Shown: positions 1-8,485 of the stretch, piece by piece | Layout: each line of letters opens with the position of its first letter | Numbering within the stretch: position 1 is the first letter of the stretch | Made by a program: the position numbers and the translations under genes | NCBI GenBank assembly: GCA_017556585.1 | Contig: JAFYMP010000055.1 | Location: 1-36,901, forward strand | Direction: 5' to 3' | DNA: 36,901 nucleotides | Origin: Bacteroidaceae bacterium | GTDB taxonomy: Bacteria > Bacteroidota > Bacteroidia > Bacteroidales > Bacteroidaceae | The notes under the pieces: model-generated | The model's database searches: none | What the model was told of the DNA's origin: nothing | The model's input: the letters and a program-made list of their open reading frames with translations, nothing else

Positions 1-322
1 ACCCCTTACCTACTTTTGTTGAAAATGGAATCCAAAAATATTTATCACCTGGGCGATACCAACTTATCAACAAGTCAAAAACAGGACCTATACGATAATA
101 AAAAGTATGTCGGAAATATCTATTAATATGGAGTTGATACAACAACTGAATTCCTAAAGGCATAGTTACATTCAATTGGTGTTCTATAGCTTTAAGATCT
201 GCGTTAATACATAATCGTTTTTTCTTACATAAGAAATATATAACAAAATGTGGAATATATAACCATAAGAAAAAAAGAGAACTTACAATGTAGAGCAAAT
301 CTCTTAATATACGTTTATTCAT
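1..322 (-). CDS. Serine acetyltransferase-like protein, N-terminal part (cut by window edge)
   Basis: Reading the minus strand from an ATG at 322 gives about 107 residues with no stop before the window edge. The start (MNKRILRDLLYIVSSLFFLW) is a hydrophobic segment, followed by INADLKAIE and later FRHTFYYRIGP and WYRPGDKYFWIP. This is the usual N-terminal pattern of CysE/serine-acetyltransferase-like proteins found in Bacteroides capsule loci. In that family the left-handed beta-helix catalytic domain follows, and here it would lie outside the window. In a polysaccharide locus such proteins are expected to O-acetylate a sugar rather than make O-acetylserine; this is inference. The start lies 1 bp from the stop of the upstream glycosyltransferase gene, so the two are co-transcribed. 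Confidence 0.72.
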   Translation of the reverse strand, partial: MNKRILRDLLYIVSSLFFLWLYIPHFVIYFLCKKKRLCINADLKAIEHQLNVTMPLGIQLLYQLHINRYFRHTFYYRIGPVFDLLISWYRPGDKYFWIPFSTKVGKG

Positions 323-323
323 A

Positions 324-1412
324 TTACAGATATTTTGCATACACTTTTAAGTATGCCGATGAACATACAGAAATATCAAATTGCACAGCTTTCTTTTGGC
401 ATTTATTTATTGTATCTAAATAGAAAGCCTTGTCATCATAAAGCTTTTTTAAAATATTGGCAAGTTCTTCTGAATTCTTATTTTCATATAGAATTCCAGC
501 TCCTCCTACTACTTCTTTTAAACCATTAACATTAGAAGCTATAAAAGGTTTGCCGCTTGCCATACCTTCAATAGAAGACAAAGAAAGTCCCTCGTAATCA
601 GATGCCATGATAACGACATCTGAACTTTTTAAAATTCGGGGAACATCAGGACGAATACCTAAAAAATGTATTCTGTTTTTAATCTTTAGCTTTGCGACAA
701 CACTTTTTACATTATCCAACTCGCCATCATCTCCACCGACAAATACTGCGTGAAAATTAGAAGGTAACTTAGACATAGCTTCAACAACAGTATCTTGCCT
801 TTTCATTGAGGCAAAACGAGCTATCATTGTAACAACAAAAACGTCATTCCCAACATTAATTAATTCTTTTTTTGAGTATGGTATAGCATTCACATTTTTA
901 CTAATATTTACTCCATTGAGAATGGTACTAGCATTCATGTTTGGAAATACGTCTTTAAAAGTCTCAAAGGCCTTATCTGAACATGCAATCACTTCTTTAT
1001 AACAATTAGAATAAATAAATTTATCTATCGTAAAAAGAATCGGGTTGGCTCGTCTTTTGTTATGAGTAGAATGTTCTGTATATACTAGTGGAGTCTTCGA
1101 AAATGACAAAATTCTAGCCAATCCTGCCCAATACAATGCAGGGAATAAATGTACATGAATAATATCATATTTTCTCAAATAAGGAATTATTTTAAATGTG
1201 AGTAAAGGATTATATACAGACCCTTTTTTTGCTAAAGAAATGACATTAACACCAGAGTTACAAAGTTTGTCTGTTAACGTTTTATCCTTACTCTCAATCA
1301 ATTGTAAAATATCAACTTTATGCCCTTTCTGTCCCTGAAAAGGAGCCAAATCTACAAGTAATGCATTAGCGCCTCCCATTGACATGTTGTCTATTATATG
1401 CAATATTTTCAT
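324..1412 (-). CDS. Glycosyltransferase family 4 (GT-B fold)
   Basis: 362 residues, a normal length for a GT4 retaining glycosyltransferase. The N-terminal half opens with KILHIIDNMSMGGANALLVD, the usual acceptor-side start with a glycine-rich turn. The C-terminal half carries the EX7E nucleotide-sugar signature (EGLSLSSIE, residues 274-282), followed by GMASGKPFIAS and NGLKEVV. It should transfer a sugar from an activated donor to the growing lipid-linked oligosaccharide at the inner face of the cytoplasmic membrane. The donor and linkage cannot be read from sequence. Its start overlaps the stop of the WbsX-like gene by 4 bp, which implies translational coupling in the polysaccharide operon. 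Base composition is AT-rich like the rest of the 1-6550 cassette. Confidence 0.88.
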   Translation of the reverse strand: MKILHIIDNMSMGGANALLVDLAPFQGQKGHKVDILQLIESKDKTLTDKLCNSGVNVISLAKKGSVYNPLLTFKIIPYLRKYDIIHVHLFPALYWAGLARILSFSKTPLVYTEHSTHNKRRANPILFTIDKFIYSNCYKEVIACSDKAFETFKDVFPNMNASTILNGVNISKNVNAIPYSKKELINVGNDVFVVTMIARFASMKRQDTVVEAMSKLPSNFHAVFVGGDDGELDNVKSVVAKLKIKNRIHFLGIRPDVPRILKSSDVVIMASDYEGLSLSSIEGMASGKPFIASNVNGLKEVVGGAGILYENKNSEELANILKKLYDDKAFYLDTINKCQKKAVQFDISVCSSAYLKVYAKYL

Positions 1413-2575
1413 TTCACAAAAAGTTCCTCTTTCAATACATTTAAATAACCATGTCCATATTTTAAATCAGGTTCAACGTAATTACCTTCTCCCCATTCAT
1501 TCCAAGACATTAAGAATAAGATTTTGTGCTCTTCATTTTTATCTTTTATTAATTCCAATGCAGAAGATAAATGTTTCCTAAAGTTTTCTGGAGTACTATT
1601 TTTATAAATATTGGCTTTTTTTCCACTACGTGGAGATCTATCCCAATTAGGCAATAATGTTGGATATACGTTTTCCCATTTATCTTCTTCAACAAATAAG
1701 GATTTTATAATTTTTGTATATTCAAATGTCTTTAAAAAATTTACATTAAACAATCTTTGCAAGCATGTATGGAAATACTTTTTTATATTACCTGTAGCTT
1801 TAAGTTCTGCACGATACTGACCCCTAGAATTGACGGCATCAAACCCAGCATTTAGTAATTGATTATATCGTGGAGCTGCAGGATCATTATCTTTTGCATA
1901 ATGAAATTCAGGAGTACCTCCAAAATCTTTTTTAATACTTAGTAAATTACTAATAATTCCAACGAAATGAATACCTTTTAATCCATTCTTTTTAGCTAAA
2001 CACTGCCATTTTTCAATAAAATTTTGTGGATCAGGAATTGATAATGGATCAAAGATTAAAAACAAAGGTTTTCCATCAACGGTAATATATCTTTTATCCT
2101 TTAATGCAGGTAATATATCATTAAAGTGATCTTCATATTCTTCTGGAATATATGTTTGTTCAAGCAGTGTTTTTTCTTTAGAAAAGGTCTTTGCTTTTGT
2201 CCATAATTGGTTTGTCCAACTATGATTCGCCCATCCTAAACAGAAAGGAAAATCAGGTTTGCCAGACTCTAGAACTTCATTAAAAGGTCTTTCTAATAAT
2301 CTCTTTCCTTTGCCAAACCAATAATGCCAATAACAGAAACCTTCTATCCCGGCATCTTTAGCCATCTTAGCTTGTTCTTCTCTCACTTCTGACAAGCGTA
2401 AGTCATAAAATCCTAAATCTGCAGGAATCTTTGGCTGATAATGACCTTTAAAAAGAGGTTTGGCTTTTGCAACATTTGTCCATTCTGTAAATCCTTTTCC
2501 CCACCATTCATCGTTTAATTCAATAGGATGAAATTGAGGAAGATAAAGAGCAATAACTCGTGCTTTGGGTTTCAT
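1409..2575 (-). CDS. WbsX-like / GH99-like domain protein of polysaccharide biosynthesis
   Basis: 388 residues. It begins ARVIALYLPQFHPIELNDEW, followed by WWGKGFTEWTNV and later FCYWHYWFGKG, LGWANHSWT and, near the C-terminus, MSWNEWGEGNYVEPD. These are the hallmarks of the WbsX family (glycosyltransferase WbsX / glycoside hydrolase 99-like), which is common in O-antigen and capsule loci. The fold resembles GH99 endo-mannosidases, but its exact catalytic role in assembly is not well established, so I call only the family. There is no signal peptide, consistent with a cytoplasmic role. It overlaps the downstream GT4 gene by 4 bp and lies 2 bp after the Wzy-like gene on the minus strand. Confidence 0.85.
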   Translation of the reverse strand: MKPKARVIALYLPQFHPIELNDEWWGKGFTEWTNVAKAKPLFKGHYQPKIPADLGFYDLRLSEVREEQAKMAKDAGIEGFCYWHYWFGKGKRLLERPFNEVLESGKPDFPFCLGWANHSWTNQLWTKAKTFSKEKTLLEQTYIPEEYEDHFNDILPALKDKRYITVDGKPLFLIFDPLSIPDPQNFIEKWQCLAKKNGLKGIHFVGIISNLLSIKKDFGGTPEFHYAKDNDPAAPRYNQLLNAGFDAVNSRGQYRAELKATGNIKKYFHTCLQRLFNVNFLKTFEYTKIIKSLFVEEDKWENVYPTLLPNWDRSPRSGKKANIYKNSTPENFRKHLSSALELIKDKNEEHKILFLMSWNEWGEGNYVEPDLKYGHGYLNVLKEELFVK

Positions 2576-2577
2576 AA

Positions 2578-3903
2578 TTAACTTATGATATTACTTGGTT
2601 TATATTCATATTTATATTTATATCCAAAATAGAGTAGTATAGGAATGTAAATTGTTATCCAAGGTTTTATAAAATAACAACAAAAAATGGAATACATCAT
2701 CATAAAATAATTAAATCCAATTAATGCCAGTAAAGCAATATTTGGCCTTTTATAATAATCTAACACAATTTTTCTAAAAAATATTCCAAATAATAATGGA
2801 ATAAATATAACCCCTATTATACCAAAATCTTGATAATGAAAAAATATTCCAGTATAAGCAAAATTCGCTTCTAATAAAGGAGAGATTGGAAAATAATTAT
2901 TTTGTATATAACTAATTACAATATCATTGCCAGTTTTATAATCAGGATCAACTCGTTTTATTATATTACCTATATACAATTCTGGACCAGCAAAAGTGGC
3001 TTTCCCCAATAGTGGACCATTAAATTTACTCATATAATCTTCTTGTATAGATCTATCAAATAAAACAATAGGCAATACCGAGTAACTTAAAATTCGTTCT
3101 TTGGTGTCATTAATATTATCCCTTAATGAATTAGAATCCATTTTAAAAGTTCCATAATCTCTAAAATTAGTAATGGAAGATATTCCCAATAGTACAACTA
3201 TTAGGAATATAATAGATATAAATGATGTTTTTAATGATAAATTAAAAACTCCTTTATTGTTGATTACATACATAATTAATATGTACAATAAGATAATTAC
3301 AAACATTACCCTCCCCGCATTAATAATAATAAAAGAAAAAACAAAGGTAGATGATAGGATAGACGGAATAAGATATTTTTTTTTAAAATTTAATAATGCA
3401 TAAGGAATGATTGTCATTAGAAAATTGAACAAAGGGTATCCTATAAATGTATATATAAATTTAAAGAGGTTATTACCTACATATAATTCAGAATCACCAG
3501 TAACTCTCATTGATTTTCCTTCTATAGCTGAAGCAATAATTACATCTTTAGCATGCATTAAAAAATAAATAGAAAGCAAAAAAAGAATGATGTTAATTTT
3601 GTAATTAAGCAACAATTTCTCTAATACATACATGATCTTGTAGCTATTTTCAATAGTCGTTAATTTTTTATTAAACTTAGGAATACATAGTCCTATAATA
3701 AAAGCTATAACTCCTATTATTAGCAATGCATATGCATGACCACTAACCTCATAATATCCCATTGGTTCAAATGTAGAAATTGCAAGTGATAAAAACCAAT
3801 AAGTATTAAATGAGTTCGCAATAAATTTAGATATTTTATCCTTAATAAAATATTTAATTAATAAGTTGACAACAATAAATAAGAATAAAAGTATAATAAT
3901 CAT
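2578..3903 (-). CDS. Wzy-like O-antigen/oligosaccharide repeat-unit polymerase
   Basis: 441 residues with about ten to twelve hydrophobic segments spread over the whole length (for example near residues 1-20, 50-70, 95-112, 175-210 and 230-245) and one long hydrophilic stretch at about 245-340 that is probably a large periplasmic loop. This is the layout of Wzy-type polymerases, which have little sequence conservation. Wzy joins lipid-linked repeat units on the periplasmic side after Wzx has flipped them. The call rests on topology and on the Wzx and glycosyltransferase genes beside it. It overlaps the upstream GT4 gene by 4 bp. The sequence is very AT-rich, as usual for exchangeable wzy genes. 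An O-antigen ligase (WaaL) is a less likely alternative. Confidence 0.75.
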   Translation of the reverse strand: MIIILLFLFIVVNLLIKYFIKDKISKFIANSFNTYWFLSLAISTFEPMGYYEVSGHAYALLIIGVIAFIIGLCIPKFNKKLTTIENSYKIMYVLEKLLLNYKINIILFLLSIYFLMHAKDVIIASAIEGKSMRVTGDSELYVGNNLFKFIYTFIGYPLFNFLMTIIPYALLNFKKKYLIPSILSSTFVFSFIIINAGRVMFVIILLYILIMYVINNKGVFNLSLKTSFISIIFLIVVLLGISSITNFRDYGTFKMDSNSLRDNINDTKERILSYSVLPIVLFDRSIQEDYMSKFNGPLLGKATFAGPELYIGNIIKRVDPDYKTGNDIVISYIQNNYFPISPLLEANFAYTGIFFHYQDFGIIGVIFIPLLFGIFFRKIVLDYYKRPNIALLALIGFNYFMMMYSIFCCYFIKPWITIYIPILLYFGYKYKYEYKPSNIIS

Positions 3904-5039
3904 TCAATTATAGCTTTATAATAATTTAAAATCTTTTTTGTATTATTTTCGATGGTATACATCTCTCTAACGACAGCGTATGCACGCTCTTTCATTTCAC
4001 AAAAACTGTTAGGATTCGATACGACTTCAATCATGTGTTGAGATAATTGTTCAAGAGTTTCAAAACGCAATCCAATTTCATTCTTCAACATATTAAATCC
4101 ATTATCAAACTGTTCTTTAGTTCCACCGGTATTTCTACCAATAACTAAACATTTGTTTAACATTGCTTCTGTAGTTATAAATCCGAAACCCTCAAATTTG
4201 CTAGGAACTATTAATGCTATCGCTCTTGACATTAATTGGTAAATATCATTTCTAAAACCTAAATATTTAATTCTGTTAGGAACCGAGCATTCATTTATGA
4301 TATTACAGATATCTATTTCGTCTTTTCCAACAAGCCACAGTTCTATATTTTCAGGAAGTTTATTTATTATATGATTAAAAGCATTAACAGCATCAACGAC
4401 TCCTTTTCCTTCTTTTAAGCAACCAACAAATAGAAAATAGTTATTGGATTGGCATTGCGATATCTTTATTTTATCTGAAAACACTCCATCATATATTACC
4501 TTATCTTTTTTTGAATTTAACTCAAAAAAATCAAAAATATTTTTGGTAATAGCTATGCAATGATTGTTATTGTCGCGATATATTTTTTTTTGATATTCAA
4601 TTCCCCCTATTGGTTCCCAACCAAAATCTAAAGTCTGATATTCGCGTATATGCCAAACATGAGGAATCTTATTTCTTTTTGCAGCAACAGCACCAACGCG
4701 GATAACACCAGTATTAGAATGAATTATATCTGGGTTCTCTATTCTTATGATCTTGTTTATTTTGTGTAAAGTATAAGAATTTAGTACAATCATTCTTATT
4801 ATGCGTAACGGGTATTTCAACAAGTTAATTAAACCTTTCCTGCTTGGGTATATAGTATTGCAACAAGGGCAATAATAACACTTAATATTTAAATTTTCAA
4901 ATTCTTTCGATAGTATTCCTTTTTGAGGCAATATCAAAATAGGTGTAATACCAAATTCTCTTATGCCTTTTATTATATTTAATAAAGCAAAACCAGCCCC
5001 TTGTAATCCAGAACTGTGCGCGATATATATGACTTTCAT
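3900..5039 (-). CDS. Glycosyltransferase family 4 (GT-B fold)
   Basis: 379 residues. The N-terminus VIYIAHSSGLQGAGFALLNI is the acceptor-side start of GT4 enzymes. The C-terminal donor domain holds FVGCLKEGKGVVDAVNAF, KYLGFRNDI and PSKFEGFGFITTEAML, with the EX7E pair at about E283/E291 followed by NTGGTKEQ. It should add one sugar of the repeat unit on the cytoplasmic side; the donor is unknown. It overlaps the polymerase gene by 4 bp and lies 7 bp downstream of the flippase gene, so it belongs to the same operon. It is not closely similar to the other GT4 protein here (324-1412), so the two probably make different linkages. Confidence 0.87.
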   Translation of the reverse strand: MKVIYIAHSSGLQGAGFALLNIIKGIREFGITPILILPQKGILSKEFENLNIKCYYCPCCNTIYPSRKGLINLLKYPLRIIRMIVLNSYTLHKINKIIRIENPDIIHSNTGVIRVGAVAAKRNKIPHVWHIREYQTLDFGWEPIGGIEYQKKIYRDNNNHCIAITKNIFDFFELNSKKDKVIYDGVFSDKIKISQCQSNNYFLFVGCLKEGKGVVDAVNAFNHIINKLPENIELWLVGKDEIDICNIINECSVPNRIKYLGFRNDIYQLMSRAIALIVPSKFEGFGFITTEAMLNKCLVIGRNTGGTKEQFDNGFNMLKNEIGLRFETLEQLSQHMIEVVSNPNSFCEMKERAYAVVREMYTIENNTKKILNYYKAIIE

Positions 5040-5046
5040 ATTACAA

Positions 5047-6552
5047 TTATTTTTTTAGCAGTTTTTTCAACAAAGTCTTTTCTTGATTTGTTAATCCGCA
5101 AAATATAATTGATGTACAGAATAATAAAATACTTGCAGAGAATGTCAATAAAAATCTAAATTCAAAATCAAACCTATTTGTTATAATATGACATACAAAT
5201 ATTGATAATAAAATTGGTATAATGGTTCTTCCAATAACATCTTTAATAAAAGTAAAAATTTTAAGATTTCCTAATTGCTTCAAAAATGGCAATCTAATAA
5301 TGGATGTCAAAATTTCCATTCCTATATAAGTGATAGCAATTACTATAGGTTCTACCTTAATTGTTAATAATAAGATTGCAATAGGAAGGGTTAATAATTT
5401 AAGTGAGAATATTATAAGATTATATTTTTTTATACGACCTATAGCTTCACAATAAGTATTTAATCCTAAAGTCAAAGTATCCGCTAATGATGCAATTAAA
5501 GCCATTCTCGCAAATAATACTGTATATTCAGGAACATCTTTAAGCCATAGAATTAATAGAGATGGCATTTCGTAAATACATGGAATACAAAAAGCTGACA
5601 ACAAAATGAGAGAATATCTACATAATGAAGTTGCGAGCATTAATGCTTTTTCATGTAGACCACCGCCTTCAGCTTTAACTATTTGTGGTCTCATAGCATT
5701 TAATAAAGCAACAGAAATAGTACTTACTGCTCCTGATACTTGTAACCCTATTCCATAGGCCGCATTTGCAACTGTTGAGAAGAATTTGTTAACAACAATT
5801 GCTAATCCTTGGGTTCTTATTACTACGCAACCAGTACCGTAAATGGTCCAAATCGCAAATGAGAATAAATCCTTAAAAAATCTTATATTAAAATGATTAA
5901 AGTTGGGGAGTACGCATTCTTCATATTTACGTGACGCGTAAATGGACATTGTGAAAAAATTAAAAAAATGAATGGACAACATTATTAATCCATAGATAAT
6001 CAATTTGTCATGAGATACATATTGCAAAATCAAAACTAATACAACCTTCAAAATTCCATCTAATACATCTATGATTGATATATAAATAATGTTTTCGTGT
6101 GAAACCAAGAGTGCTCTATATGGAGCAGTACAAAATGTTACAAATAAAATTGCAATAACAATGTAATAAACTATTTTTGCGGCATGAATTCTTGCTATAG
6201 AAACATTTAAGAAACCATTAAATAATAATGGAGTAATAAGAAATAGTACACAACTAAATATTATACCAATAAATATATGCAAAAGCAAACTGTTTGTAAA
6301 AAACAATTTCATCTTTTGAGGTTCGTTTTGACCTTGATAATAAGACATGAAACGTTGTGTCGTAGTAACCAATGCTTGTGTTACAAATGAAAGCATAGCA
6401 GTAACGCCAGCTATTAGTGTATATATACCATAATCATCTGCACCTAATGCATTAAGAACTAAACGTATAGAAATAAAGGACAGTAATATGTGTAATATTG
6501 TCCGAATATATTGTGCAGCTGTATTAAGAATTATCCTGGTAGAATTTTTCAT
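5047..6552 (-). CDS. Wzx-type lipid-linked oligosaccharide flippase (MATE/PST superfamily)
   Basis: 501 residues with about 12-14 hydrophobic helices, the normal size for polysaccharide transporter (PST) proteins. The start NSTRIILNTAAQYIRTILHI, then RLVLNALGADDYGIYTLIAG and TQRFMSYYQG, is typical of this family in Bacteroidetes capsule loci. Wzx flips undecaprenyl-PP-linked repeat units across the cytoplasmic membrane. It is the first gene of the AT-rich cassette. Upstream of its start are about 200 bp of non-coding DNA and then the IS66 remnant, so a promoter may lie between 6553 and 6753, although no clear TAnnTTTG box is visible there. Confidence 0.87.
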   Translation of the reverse strand: MKNSTRIILNTAAQYIRTILHILLSFISIRLVLNALGADDYGIYTLIAGVTAMLSFVTQALVTTTQRFMSYYQGQNEPQKMKLFFTNSLLLHIFIGIIFSCVLFLITPLLFNGFLNVSIARIHAAKIVYYIVIAILFVTFCTAPYRALLVSHENIIYISIIDVLDGILKVVLVLILQYVSHDKLIIYGLIMLSIHFFNFFTMSIYASRKYEECVLPNFNHFNIRFFKDLFSFAIWTIYGTGCVVIRTQGLAIVVNKFFSTVANAAYGIGLQVSGAVSTISVALLNAMRPQIVKAEGGGLHEKALMLATSLCRYSLILLSAFCIPCIYEMPSLLILWLKDVPEYTVLFARMALIASLADTLTLGLNTYCEAIGRIKKYNLIIFSLKLLTLPIAILLLTIKVEPIVIAITYIGMEILTSIIRLPFLKQLGNLKIFTFIKDVIGRTIIPILLSIFVCHIITNRFDFEFRFLLTFSASILLFCTSIIFCGLTNQEKTLLKKLLKK

Positions 6553-6753
6553 AAAATTATATGTAAATATCCCAATTAATTTTTATAATCTCAGGCTCAT
6601 TCAAGTAAGTTCCCAAAAATGACGTATCTACTGAAATGGATGCATTAGAGCACCTATTTTCATAGGTTCAATCATTTGTTAGGACATTTTTTAATGATTA
6701 TTAATACTATTGATACAGTTCGGCAGGTTTTAAGTACTATCAATCTGTTCTTC
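6553..6753. other. Non-coding stretch between the flippase gene and the IS66 remnant
   Basis: About 200 bp without a convincing ORF. It contains a 6-bp stem with a 4-nt loop (acctat at 6652-6657 and ataggt at 6662-6667) and an attgata/tatcaat inverted pair near 6710-6745. It probably holds the leader of the polysaccharide cassette plus further decayed insertion-sequence DNA. I could not assign a promoter. Confidence 0.4.
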
Positions 6754-6897
6754 CTAATGAGACTTCTTTGAGAAAACTATTATATAGTCTGTTGCAGATA
6801 TACTCAGCAGTTTGCAGGTCACTATTATTGTATGGACGATGGCAGATGCTTTGGCACCATCGGTAGAGCAAAAGAATAATGAGTTCTTGCGCTCTAT
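6754..6897 (-). pseudogene. IS66-family transposase, C-terminal remnant
   Basis: A 47-codon reading frame without a start codon runs on the minus strand up to a TAG at 6756-6754. It reads IERKNSLFFCSTDGAKASAI followed by VHTIIVTCKLL. This matches the conserved end of IS66 transposases, which have a form like RKNWLF.S..GA.ASA..YS...T.K. The rest of the transposase is missing and no terminal inverted repeats were found, so it is a dead fragment. The remnant begins exactly at the rfbD stop codon but in a shifted frame. It marks the junction between the rhamnose genes and the AT-rich cassette. Confidence 0.68.
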
Positions 6898-7790
6898 TTA
6901 ATATATTTAAGGTTTGCAATACATTTTTGCAGTGATTCCGTCCAATATGGAATGGTTATTCCAAAAGTCTCTTTTATTTTGGTTTTGTCAAGTACACTGT
7001 AGCTTGGGCGTGTTACCGGGCTTGGGAATTCATTACTGTGGCAGGGCTGAATATCGCAAGCGGTTGTACCATTGTATAGGGCTATCATTTTGGTGAAATC
7101 ATACCAGGAGCATACGCCTTCGTTGCTGTAGTGGTAAATGCCTGTTTGACTGCCATTAAACTTTGCAAGAACAACTGTTATAGCCTTTGCCAAATCAAGT
7201 GCGTAGGTTGGTGTTCCTACTTGATCAAACACAACCTTCAGTTGTGGTTTAGTGGCAGTAAGATTCATCATTGTTTTGCAGAAATTATTGCCAAACTCAC
7301 TATATAGCCAAGCGGTACGTATTATTATGTGTTTGCAGTTTGTAGCTTGTATTTTCTGTTCTCCGTGTAGTTTAGTTAATCCATATACTCCTGTTGGGGT
7401 TCCTGTTTGGTCTTCTTTACAAGGAGTGTTGTATGGTTCTGCTCCAAAGACATAGTCTGTAGAGATGTGAATTAAAAGACCATCTACCTCTTTCATTGCC
7501 TTAGCAAGGTTTTCAGGCGCAGTAGCGTTGAGTGCTTCAACCAGTTCGTATTTATCCGGATCTTCTGCTCCATCTACGTTTGTCCAGGCAGCACAGTTTA
7601 CTATTGCATTTATGTTGTACTCTTTTACTATGGCTCTTATGGCTTCAAGATTTGTAATATCAAGGTAGGTTGTTTCAAATCCTTCTACCTGATTTACGTC
7701 TGTGAAGATATATGTGTCTTGGCTCTCTTTTGCCAGGATACGCATTTCATTTCCCATCTGTCCGTTGGCACCGGTAACTAGTATCTGCAT
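6894..7790 (-). CDS. rfbD: dTDP-4-dehydrorhamnose reductase
   Basis: 298 residues, full length for RmlD/RfbD. It is an extended-SDR Rossmann protein: the NAD(P) motif TGANGQMGNE is at residues 7-16, STDYVFG at 110-116, and the catalytic YxxxK (YGLTK) is Y136/K140. It catalyses the last step of dTDP-L-rhamnose synthesis, the reduction of dTDP-4-dehydro-L-rhamnose. rfbC lies just upstream on the same strand (about 77 bp gap); rfbA and rfbB are not in the window. The stop codon coincides with the start of the IS66 fragment. The C-terminal residues ESLQKCIANLKYIK look close to the normal family end, so the enzyme is probably intact. Confidence 0.95.
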   Translation of the reverse strand: MQILVTGANGQMGNEMRILAKESQDTYIFTDVNQVEGFETTYLDITNLEAIRAIVKEYNINAIVNCAAWTNVDGAEDPDKYELVEALNATAPENLAKAMKEVDGLLIHISTDYVFGAEPYNTPCKEDQTGTPTGVYGLTKLHGEQKIQATNCKHIIIRTAWLYSEFGNNFCKTMMNLTATKPQLKVVFDQVGTPTYALDLAKAITVVLAKFNGSQTGIYHYSNEGVCSWYDFTKMIALYNGTTACDIQPCHSNEFPSPVTRPSYSVLDKTKIKETFGITIPYWTESLQKCIANLKYIK

Positions 7791-7867
7791 TATTCAAATT
7801 AACTTCGTTGATTTTAGGCTGCACCTCTGCATAGTTCAAACAAGTTTGACTCTGCACTCGGTTTGCA

Positions 7868-8446
7868 CTAAAATTCCGGATAAAGGTTAACACTATAGTC
7901 AAACGGGCTGTCGAAGTCTTTCAAACAAAGATGTTTCAGGTCTTTTTCAGAAAGTATGGCTTTATCCATTGGGATTTGCCAGTCTATACCTAAACTGTCG
8001 TCTTTAATGCTTATGCCACCATCGGCTTGTGGAGAGTAGAAGTTATCGCACTTGTACTGGAAGATTGCAGTTTCTGATAGAACTGCAAAACCATGTGCAA
8101 AGCCTCTTGGTACAAAGAACTGTCTGTGGTTCTCTTCGCTTAATTCTACTGCTACGTGTTGTCCGTAGGTTGGACTGCCTTTGCGTATATCTACTGCTAC
8201 ATCAAGTACTTTTCCTTTTACGCAACGAACCAGTTTACTTTGAGTGAATGGTGGTATTTGGAAATGGAGACCACGCATTACACCATAACTTGACATTGAT
8301 TCGTTATCTTGTACAAAGTTAATGGGGCGTACTTTTTCTTCGAATTCACGTTGTGAGAAACTTTCAAAGAAATAGCCTCTGTCGTCTTTAAATACGCGAG
8401 GTTCTATAATTACTACGCCTTCGATGGCGGTTTTGATTACTTCCAT
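7868..8446 (-). CDS. rfbC: dTDP-4-dehydrorhamnose 3,5-epimerase
   Basis: 192 residues, normal for the RmlC cupin family. Diagnostic pieces are FKDDRGYFFESF (residues 19-30), the catalytic-histidine region MRGLHFQ (H61), the cupin strand FVPRGFAHGFAVLSE (111-125) and YKCDNFYSP with the catalytic-type tyrosine near 131. It epimerises C3 and C5 of dTDP-4-keto-6-deoxy-glucose before RfbD. It sits between the AbiH gene (about 39 bp upstream) and rfbD (about 77 bp downstream), all on the minus strand, so a defence-type gene precedes a rhamnose gene pair in one apparent transcription unit. Confidence 0.95.
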   Translation of the reverse strand: MEVIKTAIEGVVIIEPRVFKDDRGYFFESFSQREFEEKVRPINFVQDNESMSSYGVMRGLHFQIPPFTQSKLVRCVKGKVLDVAVDIRKGSPTYGQHVAVELSEENHRQFFVPRGFAHGFAVLSETAIFQYKCDNFYSPQADGGISIKDDSLGIDWQIPMDKAILSEKDLKHLCLKDFDSPFDYSVNLYPEF

Positions 8447-8485
8447 TGTTTATCAATCAAGATTTGGCTTTCCGGTTTCTTCAAA

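Noticed and set aside
6754-6897. A functional IS66 element
   Set aside because: Only the transposase end is present; no catalytic core, helper genes or terminal repeats were found.
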